From assembly GCA_035274465.1 (NCBI GenBank), contig DATEOF010000101.1, forward strand, positions 1 through 64,000: a stretch of 64,000 nt of DNA, written 5' to 3'. The notes below the pieces were generated by a model, which had not been told where the DNA came from, did not search any database, and saw nothing but the letters and a program-made list of their open reading frames with translations. Below, one piece after another: positions 47,513 through 56,252 of this stretch. The stretch is from JADGRF01 sp035274465. GTDB taxonomy: Bacteria; Myxococcota_A; Polyangia; Polyangiales; JAFGIB01. A program made the translations under genes and the position numbers. Position 1 is the stretch's first letter; every line of letters begins with the position of its first letter.

Positions 47513-50109
47513 CAGAACTCTCCTCGCAATCCCAGATTCGGCAGGATAGGCAAGCCGCGGATCTGCTGGTTGGTCCGATACTCGAAGTCGTAGAGGATGT
47601 TCTCCGAGTTCTTGGCGTTGTAGACGTTCTGGACGTCCAGGTAGAGCGCCAGCTTCCAGGCCGAAAAGGTCCACTGCTTCTCGATGCGTACGTCGAGGCG
47701 CGTGAAGAGCGGCTCGCGGATGCTGTTGAGCTCGCCGTACACCGGCAGGTACGTGTCCGAGTTCTTGTTGTAGATCGCGCCGACCACCGGGGTCGTGGGG
47801 TTGCCGGACGTCAGCCGGAACAGCGCGCCGGCTTCCCAGCCGCGGCCCAGGCGCACCACGCCCGAGACAGTCAGGATGTGCGGCTGGTCGTAGTCGAAGA
47901 GATCGTAGCCGTCGTTGCGGTCCTCGCGCTCGGAGCGCGACAACGTGTAGGACAGGTAGCCGAAGAACCGCCCGCGCGGGTCGACCTTGGCCGAGACCTC
48001 GAGTCCGTAGACGCGACCCAAGCCCCCATTGATGAAGGTCGGGGACTCGCCGAACTGCGTGCCGATCACGCGGTCGTAGAGGTGCTTGTAGAAGCCCTCG
48101 ATGCCGAATTTGATGCCTTCACCGAACTCGCGCTCGATGCCGAAGCCGACGTGCACGGTGTGCTGCACCTCGAGGTTCGGGTTGCCGAACACCGGGGAGC
48201 TCTCCTGAAACGCCGGAGGCTGCGAGAACATACCGACGCCGGCCTTGAGGCGGGTCTTGTCGTCGAGGCTGAGGATGACCGAGAGCCGCGGGTCGAACGA
48301 CCAGGCCTCGATCGCCGAGTAGTAGTCGAGGCGCGCACCGATCACGAAGCGCAGCGGGTTCAAGTTCAGATCGCTCTCGAAGTACGCGGCCGGTTGAACC
48401 ACCACGAACTCGTCCGATTGATCGATCTGCGAGCCGCGGCTGGACGGCGAACCGTTGCCGTTGTCCGGGTTGCCCTCGGTCTGGCCGATCGGCGGGCCCT
48501 TGTAGTTCACCTTGCCGGGCAGGATGTTGAGGTCGAAGCCGCCGATCAATCGCACCTTCTCGGTCGTGCGCGCACGCCACTCACTGCGCACGTAGAACTC
48601 GCTGCCCGAGAGCGAGAAGTCGAACGCGTCACCCACGCCGAACTTCACGTCGTAGACGCCGCCCGCGACCTCCAGGTCGTGGTCGATGCGGTCGTTGACC
48701 TTGCTCGTCCAGGTGCCTTGCACGCGATGGAACTGTGACTTGAGGTCGAACTCGCCGCGGATCGAGGCATCGGTGTCCGAGGGCCTCGTGAACAACAGCG
48801 CGAAGCTGTCGGCGCTACCATAGGCCATCAGCCGCAGCTTGTTCTTGTCGTTCGGGCGATACATGCCCATCACTTGGTAGTCGTAGTAGACGGGTGCAGC
48901 GAGCGTGTTGACGTCGGTCGACTCGAGCGCGGCGCCGAGCACCACGTCGAGCCAGGACCGGCGGATCGCGGCGCTGAACTCCACGTCGTCGGTGATCGGG
49001 CCCTGCAGCAAGAGCGAGCCGTCGATCAAGTTGAGGTCGGCGACGCCGTGCAGCTGATCGCGCGGCGGATCCGACACCCGCGCCTCGATGATGCCGCCGC
49101 GGCGCCGGCCGTAACGCACCGAGAAGTTGCCCGGGTAGAAGTCCACGCTCTCGAGCAAGCGCGAGTTGATGAAGCTGGTGAGTCCGCCGAAGTGATACAG
49201 GAGCGGCACCGGCACACCGTCGAGGTAGACCTGCGTGTCCGCCGGCGCGCTGCCGCGGATGATCAACTGACCAGCGCCGAGCGGCGGCCGAGCGACGCCC
49301 GGCAGGATCTCGACCGTGCGCAGCGCGTCGCCGCGCGTGCCCGGGATGCGCGTCAGCTCTTCCTTGCCAATCGTGCGGCGCGTGACCTCGCGCGGCGGAG
49401 GCGCAACCCGCGCGCGGGCGTGAAACGCCTCGGGGTCGGGCGCTGGCTGCAGGCGGTAGATCACGCTCGTGGCCTCGCCCGCGTTCAGCGTCTCCTCGCT
49501 GTCCTGACGCATCCACTGATCCTTGTTCAGGCTCACGTGGTAGACGCCGGCGGGCGTCTCGGCGACGGCGAACTTGCCTTCAGCATCGGTCAGCATGCGG
49601 AACACGTGGCCCGCGTCGTCCGAGACGATGACTTCGACGCCGGCCAGGGGCGCGCCGCCCTGGGCTTCGAGCACCTGGCCATCGAGGTGCGCCGGCTGCT
49701 CGGGCGGCGCCTCTTCGACTGGCGGCGGTTCGGGCGCCTTCCACTCGAACACGTACGGAAAGGTCACGCGCGCGGCCACAGGCTTCCCGTCGCGCATCGC
49801 CGGCTGAAACGTCAGCTGCTGGGCTGCAGCCAGGGCGGCTTCGTCGAAGCCGTTGCCCTGGGGCGTCTTGACCTTGGCGTCGCTGACCTTACCGTCGACG
49901 CCGATCGTGAGCTCGATCTCGACCCGGGCCGACAGCGCTTGCTCGAGCGCAGCGGGCGGATAGGCCGCCTCCACGAACTGCAGCAGCTTCGGGGGTGTGA
50001 TCACCGGCGCCGGAGCCGCAGCCTGGGGCGGCGGAGACTGAGCGAACAGCGCAGCGGGCACCGAGCAGCACAGCGCGCTCAGCAAGAAAAAAAGCTTCCG
50101 GCAATCCAT
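47512..50109 (-). CDS. TonB-dependent receptor with its own N-terminal TonB C-terminal domain
   Basis: 865 residues from ATG 50109 (signal peptide 1-23). Order: a TonB C-terminal-like domain (about 42-123, AAYPPAALEQALSARVEIELTIGVDGKVSDAKV, ending FPYVFEWK), a carboxypeptidase-regulatory-like domain (about 140-215), a plug (about 265-370, GTRGDALRTVEILPGVARPP, GSAPADTQVYLDGVPV) and a barrel to the end (LGLRGEF). TonB-dependent receptors import siderophores, cobalamin or sugars using TonB energy. The N-terminal fusion may allow partial self-energising or protein docking (inference). The ligand is unknown. The next gene is the coupled lipoprotein. Confidence 0.88.
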   Translation of the reverse strand: MDCRKLFFLLSALCCSVPAALFAQSPPPQAAAPAPVITPPKLLQFVEAAYPPAALEQALSARVEIELTIGVDGKVSDAKVKTPQGNGFDEAALAAAQQLTFQPAMRDGKPVAARVTFPYVFEWKAPEPPPVEEAPPEQPAHLDGQVLEAQGGAPLAGVEVIVSDDAGHVFRMLTDAEGKFAVAETPAGVYHVSLNKDQWMRQDSEETLNAGEATSVIYRLQPAPDPEAFHARARVAPPPREVTRRTIGKEELTRIPGTRGDALRTVEILPGVARPPLGAGQLIIRGSAPADTQVYLDGVPVPLLYHFGGLTSFINSRLLESVDFYPGNFSVRYGRRRGGIIEARVSDPPRDQLHGVADLNLIDGSLLLQGPITDDVEFSAAIRRSWLDVVLGAALESTDVNTLAAPVYYDYQVMGMYRPNDKNKLRLMAYGSADSFALLFTRPSDTDASIRGEFDLKSQFHRVQGTWTSKVNDRIDHDLEVAGGVYDVKFGVGDAFDFSLSGSEFYVRSEWRARTTEKVRLIGGFDLNILPGKVNYKGPPIGQTEGNPDNGNGSPSSRGSQIDQSDEFVVVQPAAYFESDLNLNPLRFVIGARLDYYSAIEAWSFDPRLSVILSLDDKTRLKAGVGMFSQPPAFQESSPVFGNPNLEVQHTVHVGFGIEREFGEGIKFGIEGFYKHLYDRVIGTQFGESPTFINGGLGRVYGLEVSAKVDPRGRFFGYLSYTLSRSEREDRNDGYDLFDYDQPHILTVSGVVRLGRGWEAGALFRLTSGNPTTPVVGAIYNKNSDTYLPVYGELNSIREPLFTRLDVRIEKQWTFSAWKLALYLDVQNVYNAKNSENILYDFEYRTNQQIRGLPILPNLGLRGEF

Positions 50110-50211
50110 CGGGGCGGCGCAGAATACTTCGCGCGCACACCGCCTCCAAGGGTGCACCCATAACGACCGCACGGCTGAGCACTCGGTTGCCTGGGCGGCG
50201 CTTCGGCGGTA

Positions 50212-51330
50212 ATGAGCGCCCCAGCCATGAGCCTCTCGGTCGGAATCGTCGGTCTACCCAATGTCGGAAAATCCACGCTCTTCAACGCGCTGTCGTCGAA
50301 GCAAGCGGAGGCTGCCAACTACCCCTTCTGCACGATCGATCCGAACGTGGGCGTCGTACCCGTGCCGGACCCGCGCTTCGAGGCCCTGGTCAAACTTTAC
50401 GAGCCAGACAGCCGCGTAGGCGCCACGGTGGACTTCGTGGATATCGCCGGGCTCGTGCGCGGCGCGTCCAAGGGCGAAGGCCGCGGCAACGCCTTCCTGT
50501 CCAACATCCGTGAATGTCACGCGATTGCGCACGTGGTGCGCTGCTTCGAGGATCAGAACGTCGTGCACGTCGACGGCAAGGTCGATCCGGCCTCGGACAT
50601 CGAGACCATCAACACTGAGCTCATCCTGCGCGACCTGGACACCGTCGAGAAGCGGCTGGACCGGGCGCGCAAGTCGGCCAAGGGCGGCGACGCAGAGGCC
50701 AAGGCCACCGTCAGCGTGTGTGAGCGATTGGTCGCGGCTTTCAACGAGGGCAAGCGCGCTGTGCAACTTCCCGCGCCGGAGGATGAACGCGAGCTCGCCG
50801 TGCTCCACGACCTACAGCTGCTGACCGCCAAGCCGATGTTCTACGTGGCGAACGTCAAGGAAGAGCAGCTGAGCGCGGCGAACGATCCCCTGGTCGCCCG
50901 CGTGCGCGAGATCGCGGCGGCCGAAGGCACGACCGTGGACGTGATCTGCGCGGCCATCGAAGCCGAGATCATGCAGTTGAGCGCTGCCGAGCGGCCGGAT
51001 TTCCTGGCGTCGGTCGGGCTGGAAGAGCCGAGCCTCAACCAGGTGATCCGAACCGGGTACGGCGTGCTCGACCTGATCACCTTCTTCACGGCCGGCAAGA
51101 AGGAAGTCCGCGCCTGGACGATTCAGCGGGGCGACAAGGCACCGCGCGCCGCGGGCAAGATCCACACGGACTTCGAGCGGGGCTTCATTCGCGCCGAGGT
51201 CATCTGGTGGGAGGACCTGATCCAACTCGGGAGCGAAGCCGCCTGTCGCGCACAGGGCAAGCTCGCGACCGAGGGCAAGGAGTACGTCGTGCGCGATGGC
51301 GACGTGATCCATTTCCGGTTCAATGTCTGA
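50212..51330 (+). CDS. ychF: Ribosome-associated ATPase YchF (Obg family)
   Basis: 372 residues from ATG 50212 or 367 from ATG 50227; homologues start MxxxxGIVGLPNVGKST, favouring the second. P-loop GLPNVGKST; the G4 motif is NVKE, which in YchF gives ATP preference over GTP. A coiled coil (about 140-200) and a C-terminal TGS domain (LITFFTAGKKEVRAWTIQRG...DGDVIHFRFNV) complete it. Conserved in bacteria; it has roles in ribosome binding and stress responses. Divergent from the receptor, with about 100 bp between starts. Confidence 0.95.
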   Translation: MSAPAMSLSVGIVGLPNVGKSTLFNALSSKQAEAANYPFCTIDPNVGVVPVPDPRFEALVKLYEPDSRVGATVDFVDIAGLVRGASKGEGRGNAFLSNIRECHAIAHVVRCFEDQNVVHVDGKVDPASDIETINTELILRDLDTVEKRLDRARKSAKGGDAEAKATVSVCERLVAAFNEGKRAVQLPAPEDERELAVLHDLQLLTAKPMFYVANVKEEQLSAANDPLVARVREIAAAEGTTVDVICAAIEAEIMQLSAAERPDFLASVGLEEPSLNQVIRTGYGVLDLITFFTAGKKEVRAWTIQRGDKAPRAAGKIHTDFERGFIRAEVIWWEDLIQLGSEAACRAQGKLATEGKEYVVRDGDVIHFRFNV

Positions 51331-51646
51331 TTTCTGCCAAAGCGCGCTGAAAAAAATTCGGCGCACGAGTGTACGAAATTGAGCCGTTTCCAAAGCCGGG
51401 GGCGCCTACCTAGCTGATGTTGGGGGTTGCTTATCTCCCCCAGGCTAGGGGACCATGACATCTGTGGCCTACGTCACCCTCCGCTGTGCAGTACTTCGGT
51501 GACCTGGTCTTGCCCTGTCCTTGTACTGTATCGGGCTGGGACTGAGCCACGACCGTAGCAACGGCCTGACTTACTTAGTTTTTGTTCGACTCGACCAACA
51601 TGAACGGGTCGCGGCATAGCCGCTTCTCGTGAAATGAGGCAACGAG
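51331..51646. other. 316-bp intergenic region with a nested hairpin
   Basis: Between ychF and the DUF1592 gene. CCTAGC (51409-51414) pairs with GCTAGG (51444-51449), and inside it TGGGGG (51421-51426) pairs with CCCCCA (51437-51442). This two-stem element, about 80 bases after ychF, could be its terminator or a folded leader. No known riboswitch core is recognised. The last 160 bases probably hold the promoter of the DUF1592 gene. No gene seen. Confidence 0.4.
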
Positions 51647-53467
51647 ATGGCCGTGACACTGTTTCGTAGGTTGCGAGTGGAGTTCGGCGCAGCGGTTCTG
51701 CTGGTCGCCGCGTGCGAGTCCGGCACGATCGAGTCCGCTGTCCCGGGTAGCTGGGACGTGCAGCCGACCTTCGACGAGAGCACGCCCGCGCGCTCTCCCA
51801 ATGGTGCTCCCATCGCGCCGACCGGCAATACCGGAACCGGCACGAAAGGCACGACGCCGACCAAACCGGGCAGCACACCCACGACCCCCGGTGGTTCCGA
51901 CCCCACGGTGGTTCAGGACTGCACCAAGCCCACCGTCGGTGAATCACCGTTGCGACGTCTGACCAGCGAGGAGTACGACAACAGCGTACGTGACCTCCTG
52001 GGTGATGCGACCGCCCCGGGCCGCGAGTTTGCACCCGACACCACGGTGGGCCTGTTCGACAATACGGCGGCGACCCAGACCGTGCCGGTCCTGCTCGCGG
52101 AGCAGTATCTCGACGCGGCCACGACGCTGGCCGAAGGCGTGAAGGACGTGAAGGCCCTCGTCGGCGGCTGCGATCCGGCCGGCTCGAGCGGTGCGACCTG
52201 CGTCAAGACCTTCATCGGCAAGTTCGGGCGCCGCGCATACCGCCGCCCGCTCACGACCGACGAGGTCACCAAGCTGACCGCCGTCTACGACAACACGCGC
52301 ACGGCTTCGGACGCGACCACCGGCGTACGCGCCGTCGTCGCCGCGGTCCTGGCTGCGCCCAGCTTCCTGTTCCGGCCCGAGTTCGGCTCGACCACCGCGC
52401 CGGCGGCTGGCGGCCCCGCGGTGATCACCGGCGCTCGGCCGGCGGGTCCCTACGAGTTGGCGGCTCGCTTGGCGTCGTTGATCTGGGGCTCGGTGCCCGA
52501 CGACATGCTGCTCGACGCCGCGGGAGCCGGTCAGCTGGCGACCAAGGCTCAGGTGGCGACCCAGGCGCGGCGCATGATCGCCGACCCGCGCGCCAAGCCC
52601 GCGCAGGCCGAGTTCTACCGCCAGTGGTTCGGCCTGCAGCGCATCGAGACCACCAGCAAGGACGATGGCACCTACCCGGAATTCAACGACGCGCTGCGCG
52701 CCGCGATGTCCGAGGAGAGCCGCCGCTTCATCGACGACGTGCTGTGGAACGGCGATGCCAACCTGGCCACGCTGCTCACGGCGAACTACTCGTTCGTCAA
52801 CCAGCCGCTGGCCAAGCTGTACGGCGTCAGCGGTGGGCCCGCGGACGCGGCGACCTTCGCCAAGGTGAACCTGAACCCCGAGCAGCGCGCCGGCGTGATG
52901 ACGCAGGCCGCCGTGCTCGCGGCGTACGCCCGGCCGGACCAGAGCTCGCCCGTCAAGCGCGGCCAGTGGATCCGCGTGCGACTGATCTGCCAGGACCTGC
53001 CGGACCCGCCGGCCAACGTCCCGGAGCTGCCGGCCCCGAAGGAAGGCGTCTCGAACCGCGAGCGCTTCGCCATGCACACCAACAACCCTGCGTGCAGCGG
53101 CTGCCACAACCTGATCGACGGTCTCGGCTTCGGCCTCGAGGAGTACGACGGCATCGGCCGCTTCCGCACCGTGGACCAGGGCGTGAAGGTCGACTCCAGC
53201 GGCGAGATCACAGCCACGACCGACATCAACGGCAAGTACGAGGGCGGCGCCGAGCTCGCCGGCCTGTTGGCCGGGAGCAACGAGGTGCGCGACTGCGCTC
53301 CGACGCAGTGGTTCCGCTACGCACTCGCCCGGCGCGACCAGGCCGAGGACAGCTGCTCGCTCGGCGAGGTGCAGGAGGCATTCGAGAAGTCCAACGGCGA
53401 TCTGAAAGAGCTCGTGGTCGCCCTGACGCAGACCGAAGCATTTTGGCAGTACCGGAAGGCGGAGTGA
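51647..53467 (+). CDS. DUF1587/DUF1592/DUF1588/DUF1585 protein with haem-type motif
   Basis: The 606-residue protein has a lipoprotein-like signal (LLVAACE) and a Thr/Pro/Gly linker. The series of Planctomycete-type domains follows: DUF1587 (LRRLTSEEYDNSVRDLLGD), DUF1595 (FGRRAYRRPLTTDEV), DUF1592 (ELAARLASLIWGSVPDD), DUF1588 with CSGCH (483-487, NPACSGCHNLIDGLGFGLEEYDGIGR) and DUF1585 (LAGSNEVRDC). This architecture is abundant in Planctomycetes and Myxococcota; it is thought to be an extracytoplasmic cytochrome-containing protein of unknown activity. The DUF1552 gene follows 7 bp later, the usual pairing. Confidence 0.9.
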   Translation: MAVTLFRRLRVEFGAAVLLVAACESGTIESAVPGSWDVQPTFDESTPARSPNGAPIAPTGNTGTGTKGTTPTKPGSTPTTPGGSDPTVVQDCTKPTVGESPLRRLTSEEYDNSVRDLLGDATAPGREFAPDTTVGLFDNTAATQTVPVLLAEQYLDAATTLAEGVKDVKALVGGCDPAGSSGATCVKTFIGKFGRRAYRRPLTTDEVTKLTAVYDNTRTASDATTGVRAVVAAVLAAPSFLFRPEFGSTTAPAAGGPAVITGARPAGPYELAARLASLIWGSVPDDMLLDAAGAGQLATKAQVATQARRMIADPRAKPAQAEFYRQWFGLQRIETTSKDDGTYPEFNDALRAAMSEESRRFIDDVLWNGDANLATLLTANYSFVNQPLAKLYGVSGGPADAATFAKVNLNPEQRAGVMTQAAVLAAYARPDQSSPVKRGQWIRVRLICQDLPDPPANVPELPAPKEGVSNRERFAMHTNNPACSGCHNLIDGLGFGLEEYDGIGRFRTVDQGVKVDSSGEITATTDINGKYEGGAELAGLLAGSNEVRDCAPTQWFRYALARRDQAEDSCSLGEVQEAFEKSNGDLKELVVALTQTEAFWQYRKAE

Positions 53468-53474
53468 GGACCTG

Positions 53475-54806
53475 ATGGACGAACGATGGCTCATCTCACG
53501 ACGTACCCTGCTCGGCGGAATCGGTCTCGCCGGCGTCTCGTACTTCCTCCCGAAAGGCAGCAATAGCCGCGCTGCCGCCCAGTCGACCGCCCCGACGCGC
53601 TTGCTGGTCGTGCACGTGCCCGAAGGCATGTGGCGTAGCGCCAGTCGGCCCAGCGCCTCCGGCGCCTCGTTCGGTCCGATCTTCGGGCCGCTCGACATGT
53701 ACAAGCCGGACATCACCTTCATCAACAACCTGTCGATGAAGTCGCGCGACAAGGGCCCCGGCGGCGACGGCCATCACCGCGGCGTGCCGCACATGTTCAC
53801 CGGTATCGAGATGCTGGACGAAGGCAACGCCGGCGGCCCGTCGGTAGACCAGAAGATCGCCAACGCCATCGGCGGCAGCAGCAAGTACAAGTCGCTGCAG
53901 TTCGCGGTGCGCATCGTCTACACCGACACCAATTCGCGGCCGATATGGTCGGCGCCCGGGCGCGTGGTGCCGGCGCTCCAGAGCCCGTGGGACGCGTACA
54001 CGCGCATCTTCGGCAACGGCACGATGATGCCGGCCACCAGCATGCCGAGCGGCACACCCGCCCCGACCACGCCGAAGGTCGACATCCGCAAGAGCGCGCT
54101 CGACTACGCACTCGCCGAGACGGCGACGCTGCGCACCAAGTTGACCGTGTCCGACCGCGAGCGCCTCGACTCGTACCAGGAATCGCTGCGCGACATCGAG
54201 CGCCGCCTGACCGCGCCCATGCTCTCCACGGCCGACTGCGTCCAGCCCACGCTGGGCAACAAGGTCGACGTCGCGGCCGAAGCCAACTACCCCGCAATCG
54301 GCAAGCTGCAGATGGACCTGATCGTCGCGGCGTTCCAGTGCGGCGTCACGCGCGTCGCCAGCCTGCAGTGGGGCAACTCGAACGACCAGTGCCGCTACCC
54401 GTGGCTCGGCGTCAACGCCATCGGCCACGACCTCGCCCACAACAACGGCAACGTCGATCCATCGGGCTCCAAGAAGACCACCGTGTTCAACTGGTACTCG
54501 CAGCAGTTCGCGTACCTGCTGGGCAAGCTCAAGAACGTGAAGGAAGGCACCGGCACCATGCTCGACAACACCGTCGTGCTGTGGGCGTCGGAGTTCGGCG
54601 AGTCCAACGGGCACAGCGGAGACAATCTGCTGTGGTGCCTGATGGGCAATGCCGGTGGCTACTTCAAGCAGGGCCAGGTGTTGGACATGAAGGGCCGTTC
54701 GACGAACGACCTGCACGCCACGCTGCAGAATGCGTTTGGCATCGCCGACAAGACGTTCGGTGGCGCCGCGTATTGCGCGGGCGCGATCAACGAGCTGAAG
54801 GCTTGA
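53475..54806 (+). CDS. Tat-exported DUF1552 protein
   Basis: The 443-residue protein opens with a twin-arginine signal (WLISRRTLLGGIGLAGVSYF). The mature part is the DUF1552 family: VHVPEGMWRSAS, FINNLSMKS, GDGHHRGVPHMFTGIEM, ARVYTDT-like strands, and a late WASEFGESNGHSGDNLLWCLMG. The fold is related to the alkaline-phosphatase/sulfatase-like (DUF1501) proteins often seen beside DUF1592, but no activity is proven. Export through Tat implies it folds, perhaps with a cofactor, before export. Confidence 0.9.
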   Translation: MDERWLISRRTLLGGIGLAGVSYFLPKGSNSRAAAQSTAPTRLLVVHVPEGMWRSASRPSASGASFGPIFGPLDMYKPDITFINNLSMKSRDKGPGGDGHHRGVPHMFTGIEMLDEGNAGGPSVDQKIANAIGGSSKYKSLQFAVRIVYTDTNSRPIWSAPGRVVPALQSPWDAYTRIFGNGTMMPATSMPSGTPAPTTPKVDIRKSALDYALAETATLRTKLTVSDRERLDSYQESLRDIERRLTAPMLSTADCVQPTLGNKVDVAAEANYPAIGKLQMDLIVAAFQCGVTRVASLQWGNSNDQCRYPWLGVNAIGHDLAHNNGNVDPSGSKKTTVFNWYSQQFAYLLGKLKNVKEGTGTMLDNTVVLWASEFGESNGHSGDNLLWCLMGNAGGYFKQGQVLDMKGRSTNDLHATLQNAFGIADKTFGGAAYCAGAINELKA

Positions 54807-54902
54807 TTCGGTCTACCTGGTCGGTCTCCTAGTCCGACTACCGCACCGGCGTGTGGCCGTGGCTCAGGCTAGGCTTACGCGACACCCGGGAGACCGACCC
54901 GC

Positions 54903-56237
54903 ATGCCGACCTCACGACTCGACGCCAAGATCGAACGTCAACGCGAGCTCATTCCAGTCATGTACGGCTCGTTTGATTTCTCCGTGCCGCCGGAGCGCTT
55001 TACCCAGGACTTGGCGCACGAGAGCACGTTGCCGCGCGAGACCCGGAACAAGCGCGAGCGGCTCCTGGCCAATACGCAGCGGGTCGAGCTGATGCGCGCG
55101 TACACGCTGATCGGCGACGGCGTCGCGGATGCCTACGCCGCGCTCATGCCGGGCTTCGGCGCGCGACGTTTGATCAACATGCTCGACGAAGCTTGCAAGC
55201 GCGGCGTGGAGAAGGTCAGCGACGCGCCGCCCGAGCTCGTGGCGTTCATTCGCGAGATGGAGCGCATCCCCGACTGGCTCGACATGAAGCTCGTCGAAGA
55301 CGGCGCGCGCCAGCAGCGCAACGCGTATGCACACGTGTCGCCGTACGCGATTCGCGGGGCGTTCTTCGCGACCTTCATGAACAAGTACTCCGCGCTGCCG
55401 ATGGCGATCACAGGCACACTCTCGCACACGACCGCGGCGCGCCGCATCCGCGAGACGGCGACCTTCTTCATCACCAGCGTACTGCCGGGCGCGCTCGAGC
55501 GTCACGGCGAAGGCTTTCGCGCGGCCGCGATGGTGCGGCTGATGCACTCCATGGTGCGTTACAACGTGCTGGCGCGCGAGCGCGGCTGGGACAAGCGCAT
55601 CTACGGTGTGCCCATCCCACAGGTCGATCAGATGCCGGCGGGTTTGATCAACGTGTTCCTGCTCTCCCGCGAGGTGCTGCGTGAGGGGCGCAACAGCTTC
55701 ACGGGCAGCGAGCGCGCGATCGTGGAGCTGAGTCGCTATCGTTGCTATCTACTCGGCCTGCCCGAGGAGTTGCTCGCAGATACGCCGCAAGGCATCGTCG
55801 ACCTTTGGCTCACGCGCGCCGCCACGCTGCGCGCGGGCTTTGATGACGCGACGTGTGGTGCGTTGGTGCGGGCCACGATGGCGGCGGACTTGCCGTTCGG
55901 TGACGACCTCGTCGCAAGGTTGCAATCCCGCATGGAACGCAGCTTCGCCAAGCTGTTCTTCGTCCAGAACTTTTCAAACAAAGATCGCGCGGCGGCGAGC
56001 CGCGTAGGCATCGACCTCAACCCCCTCGACTACGCGGTCGCGGTGGCCACGGCGCTGTATCTCGCAGCCCAAATGCGCACCTACGACCTGGCCAGCCACA
56101 TTCCCGTGGTCCGAGAGCTCGCGGATCGGCGGCTCGTGCACAAGCTCATCCAGCAACTCGCACTCTACGGGCACGCCGAGTTCCAGAGCCACGCCGAGTC
56201 CTACCGACCCGCGCAGCCAGCAGCAGCAAGCTGGTAG
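54903..56237 (+). CDS. MpaB-family oxygenase (DUF2236)
   Basis: The 444-residue protein matches the MpaB/Rv2234c-like DUF2236 family: MPGFGARRLINMLDEACKRG, LSHTTAARRIRETATFFI, RLMHSMVRYNVLARERGWD with the conserved His/Arg, and LLSREVLREG. Relatives include the b-type haem latex-clearing oxygenase Lcp and fungal MpaB', which cleaves the farnesyl chain of a mycophenolic acid precursor. No signal peptide, so it is cytoplasmic. Its substrate cannot be read from sequence. It is 96 bp after the DUF1552 gene and might form its own unit. Confidence 0.82.
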   Translation: MPTSRLDAKIERQRELIPVMYGSFDFSVPPERFTQDLAHESTLPRETRNKRERLLANTQRVELMRAYTLIGDGVADAYAALMPGFGARRLINMLDEACKRGVEKVSDAPPELVAFIREMERIPDWLDMKLVEDGARQQRNAYAHVSPYAIRGAFFATFMNKYSALPMAITGTLSHTTAARRIRETATFFITSVLPGALERHGEGFRAAAMVRLMHSMVRYNVLARERGWDKRIYGVPIPQVDQMPAGLINVFLLSREVLREGRNSFTGSERAIVELSRYRCYLLGLPEELLADTPQGIVDLWLTRAATLRAGFDDATCGALVRATMAADLPFGDDLVARLQSRMERSFAKLFFVQNFSNKDRAAASRVGIDLNPLDYAVAVATALYLAAQMRTYDLASHIPVVRELADRRLVHKLIQQLALYGHAEFQSHAESYRPAQPAAASW

Positions 56238-56252
56238 CCGAACAGTCGCTTG

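Noticed and set aside
51331..51646. Riboswitch (for example c-di-GMP type) upstream of the DUF1592 gene
   Set aside because: Stems are present but no conserved riboswitch core could be matched by eye.
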